A stretch of DNA of 64,000 bases from Butyrivibrio sp. MC2021 (GTDB taxonomy: Bacteria; Bacillota; Clostridia; Lachnospirales; Lachnospiraceae): the NCBI RefSeq assembly GCF_000621605.1, contig NZ_JHXX01000012.1, positions 1-64,000 of the forward strand, in the 5' to 3' direction. The notes beneath the pieces are model-generated. The model had not been told where the DNA came from, searched no databases, and worked only from the letters and a program-made list of their open reading frames with translations. Each line of letters begins with the position of its first letter. The stretch's first letter is position 1. Made by a program: the position numbers and the translations under genes. This document shows positions 1 to 8,023 of this stretch, one piece after another.

Positions 1-49
1 GGCCGTTTCTATCCTTTATTATCAATAAAACACTCGCGAAAAAGAAAAA

Positions 50-78
50 TGGTCTTGAGAGCTACGCTCTCAGGACCA
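50..78 (+). other. 12-bp stem-loop upstream of a terminator
   Basis: A nearly perfect hairpin: twelve paired bases (50-61 with 67-78, one G-T pair) around a five-base loop. No T run follows it, so it is not itself an intrinsic terminator, but a real terminator hairpin starts 17 bases later. The pair could be the 3' end of an RNA or of a gene lying left of the window. I do not recognise a named RNA family. Confidence 0.4.
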
Positions 79-94
79 CTTTGTCTACAGTCTG

Positions 95-125
95 AAACCA
101 GGCACTCCGGTGCCTGGTTTTTTTA
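95..125 (+). terminator. Intrinsic terminator
   Basis: Perfect 11-bp stem (95-105 with 110-120), TCCG loop, and a T run continuing to 124. It presumably ends a transcript entering from the left of the window. Confidence 0.8.
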
Positions 126-220
126 TGCCTTTTCTTTTAAATTGTTGCTAAAATGTGTCAACTTTTGTAAAAAAGTTGTCTAATTTTGCCTAAGTAATAG
201 ATACATCTGGGACTAGCCGT

Positions 221-226
221 TATAAT
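221..226 (+). promoter_or_regulatory. Possible -10 box for the xylanase gene
   Basis: A perfect TATAAT lies 80 bases before the GTG start of the xylanase gene. No convincing -35 box sits 16-18 bases upstream, so the promoter may be weak or activator dependent. Nothing else was seen in 126-305 except the AGGAGG ribosome site at 293-298. Confidence 0.3.
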
Positions 227-305
227 ATGTCTTAACAACCCACCCTTTTGTTGTGGCGAACGAAGGAAAACACTAGACGAGAGAGAAAAGAGAGGAGGTA
301 TTTGG

Positions 306-2168
306 GTGAAAAAACGTAGCATTAAAGCAGTAGCACTTGCTCTGCTGGTGGGAGTATCCATGCTTGTTCCTTCAGTCAAGGTCCAGGCGGCGACAACTCT
401 TTACGAGAACAAGACCGGTAATCAGGACGGATACGATTACGAGCTTTGGAAAGATTCCGGTAACACCAGCATGACATTGAATGAAGGGGGAACATTCAGC
501 TGTCAGTGGAGCAACATCAACAATTGTCTTTTTAGAAAAGGTAAAAAATTCGGCAGTACACAGACCTATCAGCAGATCGGTAACATCACTTTTGATTATG
601 GCTGTGACTATCGTCCAAACGGAAATTCATATCTGTGCGTCTATGGATGGGCAACGGATCCGTTAGTAGAGTACTACATCGTAGACAGCTGGGGATCATG
701 GCGTCCACCGGGGGGATCACCTAAGGGACAGATCACAGTAGACGGCGGAACTTATGATGTATATGAGACAACCCGTTACAATCAGCCTTCAATCCAGGGC
801 AACACCACTTTCCAGCAGTACTTTAGTGTACGAACATCCAAGAGGACAAGTGGAACCATCAGCGTAACTGAGCACTTCAAGGCCTGGGAGCGCATGGGCA
901 TGAGAATCGGCAAGATCTACGAGGCAGCTCTCAATGTAGAAGGCTATCAGAGCAGCGGCTCAGCCAACGTTTATAAGAACGTTATGACTGTCGGCGGCTC
1001 ATCAGGCGGCAACCAGGGTGGCAACCAGGGCGGAAACCAGGGGGGTAACCAGGGCGGCAATCAGGGTGGTAACACCGGAAGCCAGAGCCAGGGCGGCGGA
1101 ACCATAGTTCAGTGCGAGTCCATGCAGAAGGCAGGACAGTACACAGGAAACATCAACAATCCTTTCGGCGGCGTAGCACTTTATGCCAACAACGACAGAG
1201 TTTCCTATACACAGTATTTTGCAGCAGGAACCCATAACTTTACACTTCGCGGCTGCTCCAATAACAGCAACATGGCAAGAGTAGACCTTAAGATCGGCGG
1301 CCAGAACAAGGGAACCTTCTACTATGGCGGCTCCTATCCTGCAGAGTACACCATCGAGAATGTAAGCCACGGAAGCGGCAATCAGACCATCGAACTTGTA
1401 GTAACAGCAGACGACGGCCAGTGGGATGCATATATTGATTACCTCAAGATCGTAGGCGCAGGCACAGGCAGCAGCGAAGGCAGCAGCGAAGGCAGCAGCG
1501 CCAATACCGGCAACCAGGGTGGAAACAACCAGGGCAACCAGCCTGCTCCCGCTAACCAGAAGCTTATCGCTCTTACCTTTGATGATGGCCCATCAAGCAC
1601 CACAAGCCAGGTTCTTGATGTTCTTGAGAAATACAACGTTAAGGCAACCTTCTTCCTGATCGGACAGAATGTTAACAGCAATACTCTTTCCATCATGCAG
1701 AGACAGGTAAGAATGGGATGCGAGCTTGCAAGCCACTCCTATACACACCAGGATATGACAAGAATGAGTGCACAGCAGATTCGCAACGAGATGGAGTGGA
1801 CTTCATCAGCCATCAAGAACTCCGTAGGAGTAGACGTTAAATTCTTCAGACCTCCGTACATCTCTGTTAACAACACAATGTACCAGAACATTGATTATCC
1901 TTTCATCCAGGGACATCTGATCAATGACTGGGAAAACAGCACTTCAGTACAGCAGAGAGTAAACAATGCCCTCAGCGGAGCCAAGGACGGACAGATCATC
2001 CTTCTTCATGACTTCCAGGGCAACAGCCAGACAGTACAGGCTCTTCCTCAGATCATTGAGAGCCTTCAGAATCAGGGCTACACCTTTGTAACAGTAAGTG
2101 AGCTCTTTGAGAAAAAGGGTGTTAACCCCAACGTAGAGTACAAGATCTGGTCCAACGCAAACAATTAA
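306..2168 (+). CDS. Secreted GH11 xylanase - CBM36-like - CE4 acetylxylan esterase
   Basis: A 620-residue secreted bifunctional xylan-degrading enzyme. The signal peptide is about residues 1-28. Residues 30-230 are a family 11 endo-xylanase: the nucleophile is Glu122 in [12 protein letters not shown] and the acid/base is Glu212 in [13 protein letters not shown] linker (234-256) leads to a beta-sandwich resembling CBM36 (267-383), which binds xylan with calcium in known members. A Ser/Gly/Asn linker then leads to a CE4 (NodB-type) deacetylase at 418-605, with TFDDGP (424-429), metal-binding His477 and His481, RPPY (515-518) and LLHD (566-569). The two catalytic domains should cleave the backbone and remove acetyl groups from the same chain. 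Start is GTG 306, seven bases after AGGAGG. All catalytic residues are present. Domain calls are by motif; the CBM family number is the least certain. Confidence 0.93.
   Translation: MKKRSIKAVALALLVGVSMLVPSVKVQAATTLYENKTGNQDGYDYELWKDSGNTSMTLNEGGTFSCQWSNINNCLFRKGKKFGSTQTYQQIGNITFDYGCDYRPNGNSYLCVYGWATDPLVEYYIVDSWGSWRPPGGSPKGQITVDGGTYDVYETTRYNQPSIQGNTTFQQYFSVRTSKRTSGTISVTEHFKAWERMGMRIGKIYEAALNVEGYQSSGSANVYKNVMTVGGSSGGNQGGNQGGNQGGNQGGNQGGNTGSQSQGGGTIVQCESMQKAGQYTGNINNPFGGVALYANNDRVSYTQYFAAGTHNFTLRGCSNNSNMARVDLKIGGQNKGTFYYGGSYPAEYTIENVSHGSGNQTIELVVTADDGQWDAYIDYLKIVGAGTGSSEGSSEGSSANTGNQGGNNQGNQPAPANQKLIALTFDDGPSSTTSQVLDVLEKYNVKATFFLIGQNVNSNTLSIMQRQVRMGCELASHSYTHQDMTRMSAQQIRNEMEWTSSAIKNSVGVDVKFFRPPYISVNNTMYQNIDYPFIQGHLINDWENSTSVQQRVNNALSGAKDGQIILLHDFQGNSQTVQALPQIIESLQNQGYTFVTVSELFEKKGVNPNVEYKIWSNANN
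1005..1073 (+). repeat. GGNQ-coding 12-bp tandem repeat (linker)
   Basis: About six imperfect copies of a 12-base unit encode Gly-Gly-Asn-Gln repeats that link the xylanase and carbohydrate-binding domains. Codon third positions vary between copies, so the peptide is conserved more than the DNA. Such tracts can change length by slippage. Confidence 0.8.
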
Positions 2169-2205
2169 ATTTCATAGCTAATACCACAACAACAGGAAGG
2201 AAAGG

Positions 2206-2228
2206 AGCAGTCGAAAGGCTGCTTTTTT
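2206..2228 (+). terminator. Intrinsic terminator after the xylanase gene
   Basis: AGCAGTC pairs with GGCTGCT (2206-2212 with 2217-2223, one G-T pair) around a GAAA tetraloop, followed directly by a run of Ts. Confidence 0.8.
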
Positions 2229-2253
2229 CCGTTTTTTGTGAACTTTTTTTCAC

Positions 2254-2281
2254 TTGCTTTTTCCCTCTGTGATAGTATAAT
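2254..2281 (+). promoter_or_regulatory. Sigma-A-type promoter
   Basis: TTGCTT (2254-2259) and a perfect TATAAT (2276-2281) with a 16-base spacer, 75 bases before the start of the 1850-residue secreted protein. Confidence 0.6.
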
Positions 2282-2355
2282 GAATTCGCTCACGGTGTGA
2301 GTATGAGGGAGAGGAGGAAAATATGAGGAAAGTATTATAACGGAGGAAGTCAGTA

Positions 2356-5300
2356 ATGAGAAGTGCCAAAAGGGGATGGTACCGTTTTCTGGCTGCTAAT
2401 CTTGCGGCAATCACGGTATCTTTTTCATGCACCGGACATGTTAATGCAGCGGACAGTGCATATTCTGACCTGATTCAGGAAGAAATCACTCAGGAAGATT
2501 TATTGCTCTCGGAAGAAGCAGAAGATGGGGAAATTCTGCTTGATGAAGAGGAATGTTTCGAAGAATCTCAGGAAGAGCTTTTTGCAACCGAAGAAACAGC
2601 GGACGTTGCGGAAGATCCGGAGGAGCCTGCAGATGATGATGCAGAATTCGAAGCAGTAAACAGATTTAAATTATCAATAAAAACAGATGCCAACACCTCA
2701 CTTATTGAAAGCAGCCTTCAGGGTGCTGAGAAGGTGGGAAGTGAGTATCTTGTCGGAGAAAGCAATAGTGAAGAAGAGAATGATGGCTTTATTGATCCGG
2801 ATGACAACGTTTATGATCCGGAAAATTCACTCAACTCCATTTCCTTTTCCGTTAAAATTGCTGACAGTTACCGTTTGGATGAAGAAAATACCTACGTAGT
2901 GGTTACATCTGCCGGCAAGACCTATACTCTTTATGGAAAAGACGATTTTATCAGTTTTGATTTAGGAGATGATGATTCTGTCAGAAACATCAGATTTTCA
3001 TACGCGGATGCGGATCTTCCTTACGGAGGAGACGTTGAGTTCAATATTAAGACCTATTCAATAATCACTGATTATACCTTAACTTTGGAGGGCGGGCTTT
3101 CGGTAGCTTTTCTTCCTGAGGATTCCGGACTTGTATATCGGTCGGATAAGAAATATCACGTGTTGTTAGAAAATGACAGTATATCTGCTTTTCTTAGTGT
3201 ACCTGTAAATAAGATGCCTAAAGGTGGAGACTTTGACAAGTCCAATTTTGAGGTGTTGTATAACGGTACTCCTGTGGATGAGGGCTTATACAGATGTGAT
3301 TACAGCAGAGAAACGGGATTTTGCGAGTTTAGTTATGAACTTCCCTGTGACAATTATAATATTGCAGTCCCCGGAGATATAACTGTGAAAGCGACTCTGG
3401 TAGCAGATACAGCCAAGTCAAGCTATAGCTTCAGCTGGAGTGGAGATCATATAAAGGTTACACCTGACAGTGAATTGAATGGAATTCTCAGAAGAACCGG
3501 AGACAAATCATTCCTGATAGATCCGGAGGCTACCGGTTTTTACGTGGACTTGATCGTTGATGAAGGATACATGGTTGATGTTGACTCAGAAGGAAATCTG
3601 AAGGGAACCATAGGCGGTAAGTCCTGGATTAATAATGACAATGTGAATTGCGATTATTGCGATGGAGTTTTTTCGTTCTATTATGATTTTCCTGTTGATG
3701 AAAAAACTGACCAGATCAAGCGTGGCAACGTCAGCATTGCACCTACAATTGTATCCGAAAAAACCGGCAATACTTTTTCTGTGGATTCCGGAAGCACCGG
3801 CTATATCACAATTGATCCCTCTACTGTAGAAGAGGGTTCCGGATTGATTTATGACAGCTCCAAATACTATCAGAGACGTGGGGAGACGGAATTTACTGCG
3901 ATTTTAAAGGTTAATTCCAATATAGCTGATGACTTTACTACAGATGGTCTCAGAGTAAAGTTTGGAGATAAAACACTCAGTTCCGATAATTATGATTTTG
4001 ACGCTCAATATGATATGGATAGCGGATTGGTTACTCTCAAAGTTTACAGAGAGTACTATGCTAATGAGGATGACGAGGAAGCACGTCTCAGAAGCGGAAA
4101 TATTGTTGTAAGCTACAAAGCACAGGCTGATTCAAGCGACAGAACCAGCTACACTTTGTCCGTTGGAACAGGTCTTATGATTGATCCGGAGGATCCTGAT
4201 TCTGTAGATGGCCTTCAGTACGATACCAAGACCAAGAAGTGGTATATCCTTAACACCGGCGACAAGATCAGGGCAACGATCAAGGTTGCGGAAGGCTATT
4301 ATTATCAGATACCTGAGGATGGTGAAGTTGTTGCTACTGTCAAATTTGGTGATAAAAAAGCCGATGAATTTGATTATGATTTTTCTTATGATGAAGATGA
4401 GGGCAGCTTTAGCTTCAGCTATAACTTCGAGGAAAATGAAAAGACAGAAAAGACTGCCTATGGTAACGTAAGTTTTTCAGTGGCGCTTCAGAGCCTTATA
4501 AAAGTATCTCTGAGCTATGACAATAAGCTGTTCCGACTTACAAATGATGCTTCAGAGTGTTTTTATAATTCTGCCGATAATAAGGCTTTTTATGTGAAAA
4601 AGGGTGAAGATCTGATCTTCAAAGTAGAAGCTGCTAAAGGCTATAGGATTGATTCTGTTAAAAATGGCAAGCAGATCCTTTCTCCCATGGATGAAGAGGA
4701 AGCACCGGAATATTATGATGATGAATATAAAGATCTCAAGGCTTATTACAAGATTTCAAAGTTGACATCTGCGACCACTGTCACTGTTCTTTCAAAGCAA
4801 TGCCCCGGTGTTACAGTAACTCCGGTTATTGATGAAAAGAAAGACTCTAAGAATGCAACTGTAGTATTTGAAGGAGTTGATACTGTTTCAGGTAAATATG
4901 TTACCAAAAATGAAGATATCATAATAAAGATTACTCCTGCCCAGGGCAGAGTAATTGCTGACGTCGACTATCGTACTGAAGATTCCGACGGAAAACTTAG
5001 CCCTGAAGCAGATGGATCTTATATAATCCCATCAAAGAGGGTTCGCAGCCTTGCTGAAGAAGGAAATGAGATATTCATCAATATATCTACCGATGAGGAA
5101 CCTGTTAATGTCTTCGTAAGTGTTAACGGACAGAAGTGCGGATATGACGGAATTGATAAACTTTTGGACTTCTGGTTTAGTAACGGCGCAGATTTTGATT
5201 CAAAGCTTGGGGAATATAGGACTGAAGTTAGTTTTATGGATGAGGAAGGATATGACAGTACCATTGACATGGTCATCCTACCATATTCTGAAGGCGTTTC

Positions 5301-7908
5301 CATTGACTCTGTGAAATATAAGATTGGAAAAGACGGCAAATTCAAAGAGCTTACCAAGTATGATGAAAGAAGAAGCGATGAGGATGCAAAAGTAAGATAT
5401 TACTATAAGATAGACAGAGCCGAAGTGGATAAGGCCAAAAAGGACCGCAACGATATCTATATAGAAATCGAAGGTTCCAAAAAGGAACCAAAGAAGGTAA
5501 CCTTTAAGCCCGCTGACGGTATCACATACTGTACATACTTAGGTGATGGCAGGGTTGGCAATCGTATTGACGGAACCATAGAAGCTGATTATGGACTGGA
5601 GTACAAGTTTGTTGTATACCTTGATGATGAGAAAGCATCGACTTCCGAGATCAAAGCGGTTAAGTACGGCTCCAAGACCCTTAAGCTTATGGATGACGGA
5701 TTCCATAAATACTACACCCTGGGCAAGATTCAGGACAATAAGCCGGCAACCGTTGAAACTGTAGTTGAGGTTAAGAGAATTCTTTCCAATATCAGCATAG
5801 TTGCCGATGGGAATGTTGAATCCATCAATGTTTCCGTGGACGGAGAGAACATGGAGTACAGCGATGTGCTCAAGATTTTAAGTAAGTCCAAGGTGGTTCT
5901 CACTGTTAATTGTAAGGAAGGCTATACTGTCGGTGATGTTACCTGCTCCGGCGGAACCAAGATCACAGTAAAGGGCAGGGAGATATCCTTTACCGCTCCT
6001 GAAAAGAATGAGACCATCACCATCAAGACAACAGGAGAGGATTGTACATCCATACAGAGTGAATCCGGAACTGTTGATTTCAGAGGTAAGGCTAATCTTA
6101 CAATGACCACCGAAGAGAAGGCTACCATCAAGGTAGTAGCCGGTGGCAAACTGATTGATATAACAGGTATCAAGCTCAAGAATATTAAAGAAGAAACAGG
6201 CTTCGCCACAGTTGCAGGTACAGGCACCATCGTGCTTGACGGTAAGGCTGCCAAGGGCGTTTCCAAGAAGATCACCCTCAGCATTTTCTGCCAGGGTGAG
6301 AAAAAGGCTCGTCAGGTAGATATAGTTGTTAAGCAGAAGCCTTCAGCCATCACAGTTTCAGGCTTTAAGAAGGGCAAGGCTAAGCTTGCTGTTGGCACAA
6401 CAGCCGTATATCCTGTCAAGCTCAATGATAAGTTCGATTACAAGGGACTTAAGGTATCTGTAGTCAGCCGGGTAAATGCAACCGTTACCCTTGATACAGA
6501 GGAAAGAACTCTTACAGTTCAGACCTTCAAGGGAAGCTCTTTTGCAAAAGAAAACGAAGATATTGTATTTAACTTTGTTGGTAAGGACGGAAGCACCATC
6601 GGATCAGAGTTTGTGATCACACCTGTGAAGGCATCACTTGCTGCACCTGCAGTTAAGGTAACAGGATCCGATGATACATCAGTAACACTTTCACTTTCAC
6701 TTCCTAAGGGAGTTTCTGATTATAAGAACCTTAAGTATGTGATTGAGGCAACTGCCGTTACAACTAAAAAGAATCCTCAGGTGGCTCAGGGAATGAAGGC
6801 TTCTGTTAAGAAGACTGTCGATGTAACAGAGACTTCCGCAACTCTGAAGCTTTCTGATAATAAAAACGGAACCGTCCAAAAGTACAACGTGGTTGTAAAA
6901 CTTGTTCAGTATACCGGCTCAAGCGCTACAGAAGTTTTCTCAGAAGGTAAGGCGGCAAAGGTAAGCGCAGCAACCAAAAATCCCGGGTATGAGACCAAGC
7001 TTGCACTTGTCAAGAAGCAGACTTCTTTCACTATTTATGAGAAGGATGTACTTCTTGCAACAGCCAAGTTCCGGGCAGCAACCACCTTCAAGACCATTGC
7101 AAAAGCAGAGATAATTGCTCAGGGTTCGGAGACAGCACTTCTTAACTCCGGCAAAGGTGAGATCCTTATTCAGGACGGCAATGTAATAGTTAAAGATACA
7201 ACCAAATTTGCAGCCGGAAAATATACCCTTAAGGTATATCCTGTAGCTGCAGAGGGCGCCGGCAAGCCTGCAACTCTCACAATTGTTGCCAAGGCTCCCG
7301 TGACTAATATCAAGCTTACAGCAAATACAGGAAGACTGTACAAGATCGGCAATAAGGCAGCAACTGTCAAGGTTAATGCAAGCTGCATCTCAAGTAAGTC
7401 CGAGGATGGCAAGCCTGCATCCAATAAGGTTGAATGGACAATCACTTCTTCCAACGAAGAGCTCAGAGATGCTGTCAGCGTTAAGGACGGCGTTGTCACT
7501 GTAGCAAAGACCTACATACCTACAGGAGACAAGAGCAAGGATACATTTTCAGTAAAGGCTACCGCAGCTGATCTTGGAAGTTCTAATTCCAAGGCTGCCA
7601 CAGATCAGATTTCATTCTTTGTTACATCTGAGATGGTTAGGCCCGTAGGCATCAGCGTTGAAGGTGTTGATAACCTTAAGAACCCTGTTGCAGGGGATAA
7701 GCTTAACGGAGCAACCCTGGTTGTTACAGATCCTTCAGGCAAGGCTATAGATCTTTCTCTTGTGACCATTACAGTATCTCCCAAGAAGGGAATGACAATC
7801 ACTCCTGACGGAAAGATTTCTGTAACCAAGAAGGGAAAATATACAGTAAAGGTAACAGCCAATGATTGCAGCAAGAGTAAATACACTCAGAAAATTAAAA
7901 TAAACTGA
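2356..7908 (+). CDS. Large secreted repeat protein, acidic N terminus, unknown function
   Basis: A 1850-residue protein with a signal peptide ending near residue 31 (VNA). Residues about 33-105 are extremely acidic. Four divergent tandem beta-rich repeats of about 120 residues follow, starting near residues 258, 375, 496 and 619; each opens like GL-x-Y-D/S-S-x-K-x-Y and ends with a short GNVSxS-like strand. The middle and C-terminal parts are Lys/Thr/Val-rich and look like further Ig-like modules, ending in a Big2-like unit. No LPXTG motif, catalytic motif or membrane anchor was seen, so attachment is unclear. It is expressed alone, from its own promoter, with GGAGG at 2342-2346 and ATG at 2356. 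A surface or adhesin-like role is inferred from architecture only. Confidence 0.85.
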   Translation: MRSAKRGWYRFLAANLAAITVSFSCTGHVNAADSAYSDLIQEEITQEDLLLSEEAEDGEILLDEEECFEESQEELFATEETADVAEDPEEPADDDAEFEAVNRFKLSIKTDANTSLIESSLQGAEKVGSEYLVGESNSEEENDGFIDPDDNVYDPENSLNSISFSVKIADSYRLDEENTYVVVTSAGKTYTLYGKDDFISFDLGDDDSVRNIRFSYADADLPYGGDVEFNIKTYSIITDYTLTLEGGLSVAFLPEDSGLVYRSDKKYHVLLENDSISAFLSVPVNKMPKGGDFDKSNFEVLYNGTPVDEGLYRCDYSRETGFCEFSYELPCDNYNIAVPGDITVKATLVADTAKSSYSFSWSGDHIKVTPDSELNGILRRTGDKSFLIDPEATGFYVDLIVDEGYMVDVDSEGNLKGTIGGKSWINNDNVNCDYCDGVFSFYYDFPVDEKTDQIKRGNVSIAPTIVSEKTGNTFSVDSGSTGYITIDPSTVEEGSGLIYDSSKYYQRRGETEFTAILKVNSNIADDFTTDGLRVKFGDKTLSSDNYDFDAQYDMDSGLVTLKVYREYYANEDDEEARLRSGNIVVSYKAQADSSDRTSYTLSVGTGLMIDPEDPDSVDGLQYDTKTKKWYILNTGDKIRATIKVAEGYYYQIPEDGEVVATVKFGDKKADEFDYDFSYDEDEGSFSFSYNFEENEKTEKTAYGNVSFSVALQSLIKVSLSYDNKLFRLTNDASECFYNSADNKAFYVKKGEDLIFKVEAAKGYRIDSVKNGKQILSPMDEEEAPEYYDDEYKDLKAYYKISKLTSATTVTVLSKQCPGVTVTPVIDEKKDSKNATVVFEGVDTVSGKYVTKNEDIIIKITPAQGRVIADVDYRTEDSDGKLSPEADGSYIIPSKRVRSLAEEGNEIFINISTDEEPVNVFVSVNGQKCGYDGIDKLLDFWFSNGADFDSKLGEYRTEVSFMDEEGYDSTIDMVILPYSEGVSIDSVKYKIGKDGKFKELTKYDERRSDEDAKVRYYYKIDRAEVDKAKKDRNDIYIEIEGSKKEPKKVTFKPADGITYCTYLGDGRVGNRIDGTIEADYGLEYKFVVYLDDEKASTSEIKAVKYGSKTLKLMDDGFHKYYTLGKIQDNKPATVETVVEVKRILSNISIVADGNVESINVSVDGENMEYSDVLKILSKSKVVLTVNCKEGYTVGDVTCSGGTKITVKGREISFTAPEKNETITIKTTGEDCTSIQSESGTVDFRGKANLTMTTEEKATIKVVAGGKLIDITGIKLKNIKEETGFATVAGTGTIVLDGKAAKGVSKKITLSIFCQGEKKARQVDIVVKQKPSAITVSGFKKGKAKLAVGTTAVYPVKLNDKFDYKGLKVSVVSRVNATVTLDTEERTLTVQTFKGSSFAKENEDIVFNFVGKDGSTIGSEFVITPVKASLAAPAVKVTGSDDTSVTLSLSLPKGVSDYKNLKYVIEATAVTTKKNPQVAQGMKASVKKTVDVTETSATLKLSDNKNGTVQKYNVVVKLVQYTGSSATEVFSEGKAAKVSAATKNPGYETKLALVKKQTSFTIYEKDVLLATAKFRAATTFKTIAKAEIIAQGSETALLNSGKGEILIQDGNVIVKDTTKFAAGKYTLKVYPVAAEGAGKPATLTIVAKAPVTNIKLTANTGRLYKIGNKAATVKVNASCISSKSEDGKPASNKVEWTITSSNEELRDAVSVKDGVVTVAKTYIPTGDKSKDTFSVKATAADLGSSNSKAATDQISFFVTSEMVRPVGISVEGVDNLKNPVAGDKLNGATLVVTDPSGKAIDLSLVTITVSPKKGMTITPDGKISVTKKGKYTVKVTANDCSKSKYTQKIKIN

Positions 7909-7919
7909 TAAGTTTTTTG

Positions 7920-7946
7920 TTAGCACTCGTTTTAAACGAGTGCTAA
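7920..7946 (+). promoter_or_regulatory. CIRCE operator (HrcA site) of htpG
   Basis: A perfect match to the CIRCE consensus: TTAGCACTC (7920-7928), nine bases, GAGTGCTAA (7938-7946). HrcA binds this element to repress heat-shock genes. It lies just upstream of the -35 box of htpG. The palindrome is followed by six Ts and is the only terminator-like structure after the upstream gene (stop at 7908), so it may also end that transcript. Confidence 0.93.
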
Positions 7947-7953
7947 TTTTTTG

Positions 7954-7982
7954 TTGACTTTTATTTTTTTGGGATTTAAACT
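7954..7982 (+). promoter_or_regulatory. htpG promoter
   Basis: TTGACT (7954-7959) and TAAACT (7977-7982) with a 17-base spacer, directly downstream of CIRCE and 41 bases before the ATG. Confidence 0.55.
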
Positions 7983-8023
7983 TGTTTTTGTACCAAATGA
8001 ATTGATGAAAAGGAGTGAGAACT

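Noticed and set aside
1005..1073. Short tandem repeats as a CRISPR array
   Set aside because: They are 12-base in-frame codon repeats that encode a linker, without spacers.
8015..8023. GTG 8015 as htpG start
   Set aside because: It touches the ribosome site (AAGGAG 8009-8014); ATG 8024 has normal spacing.
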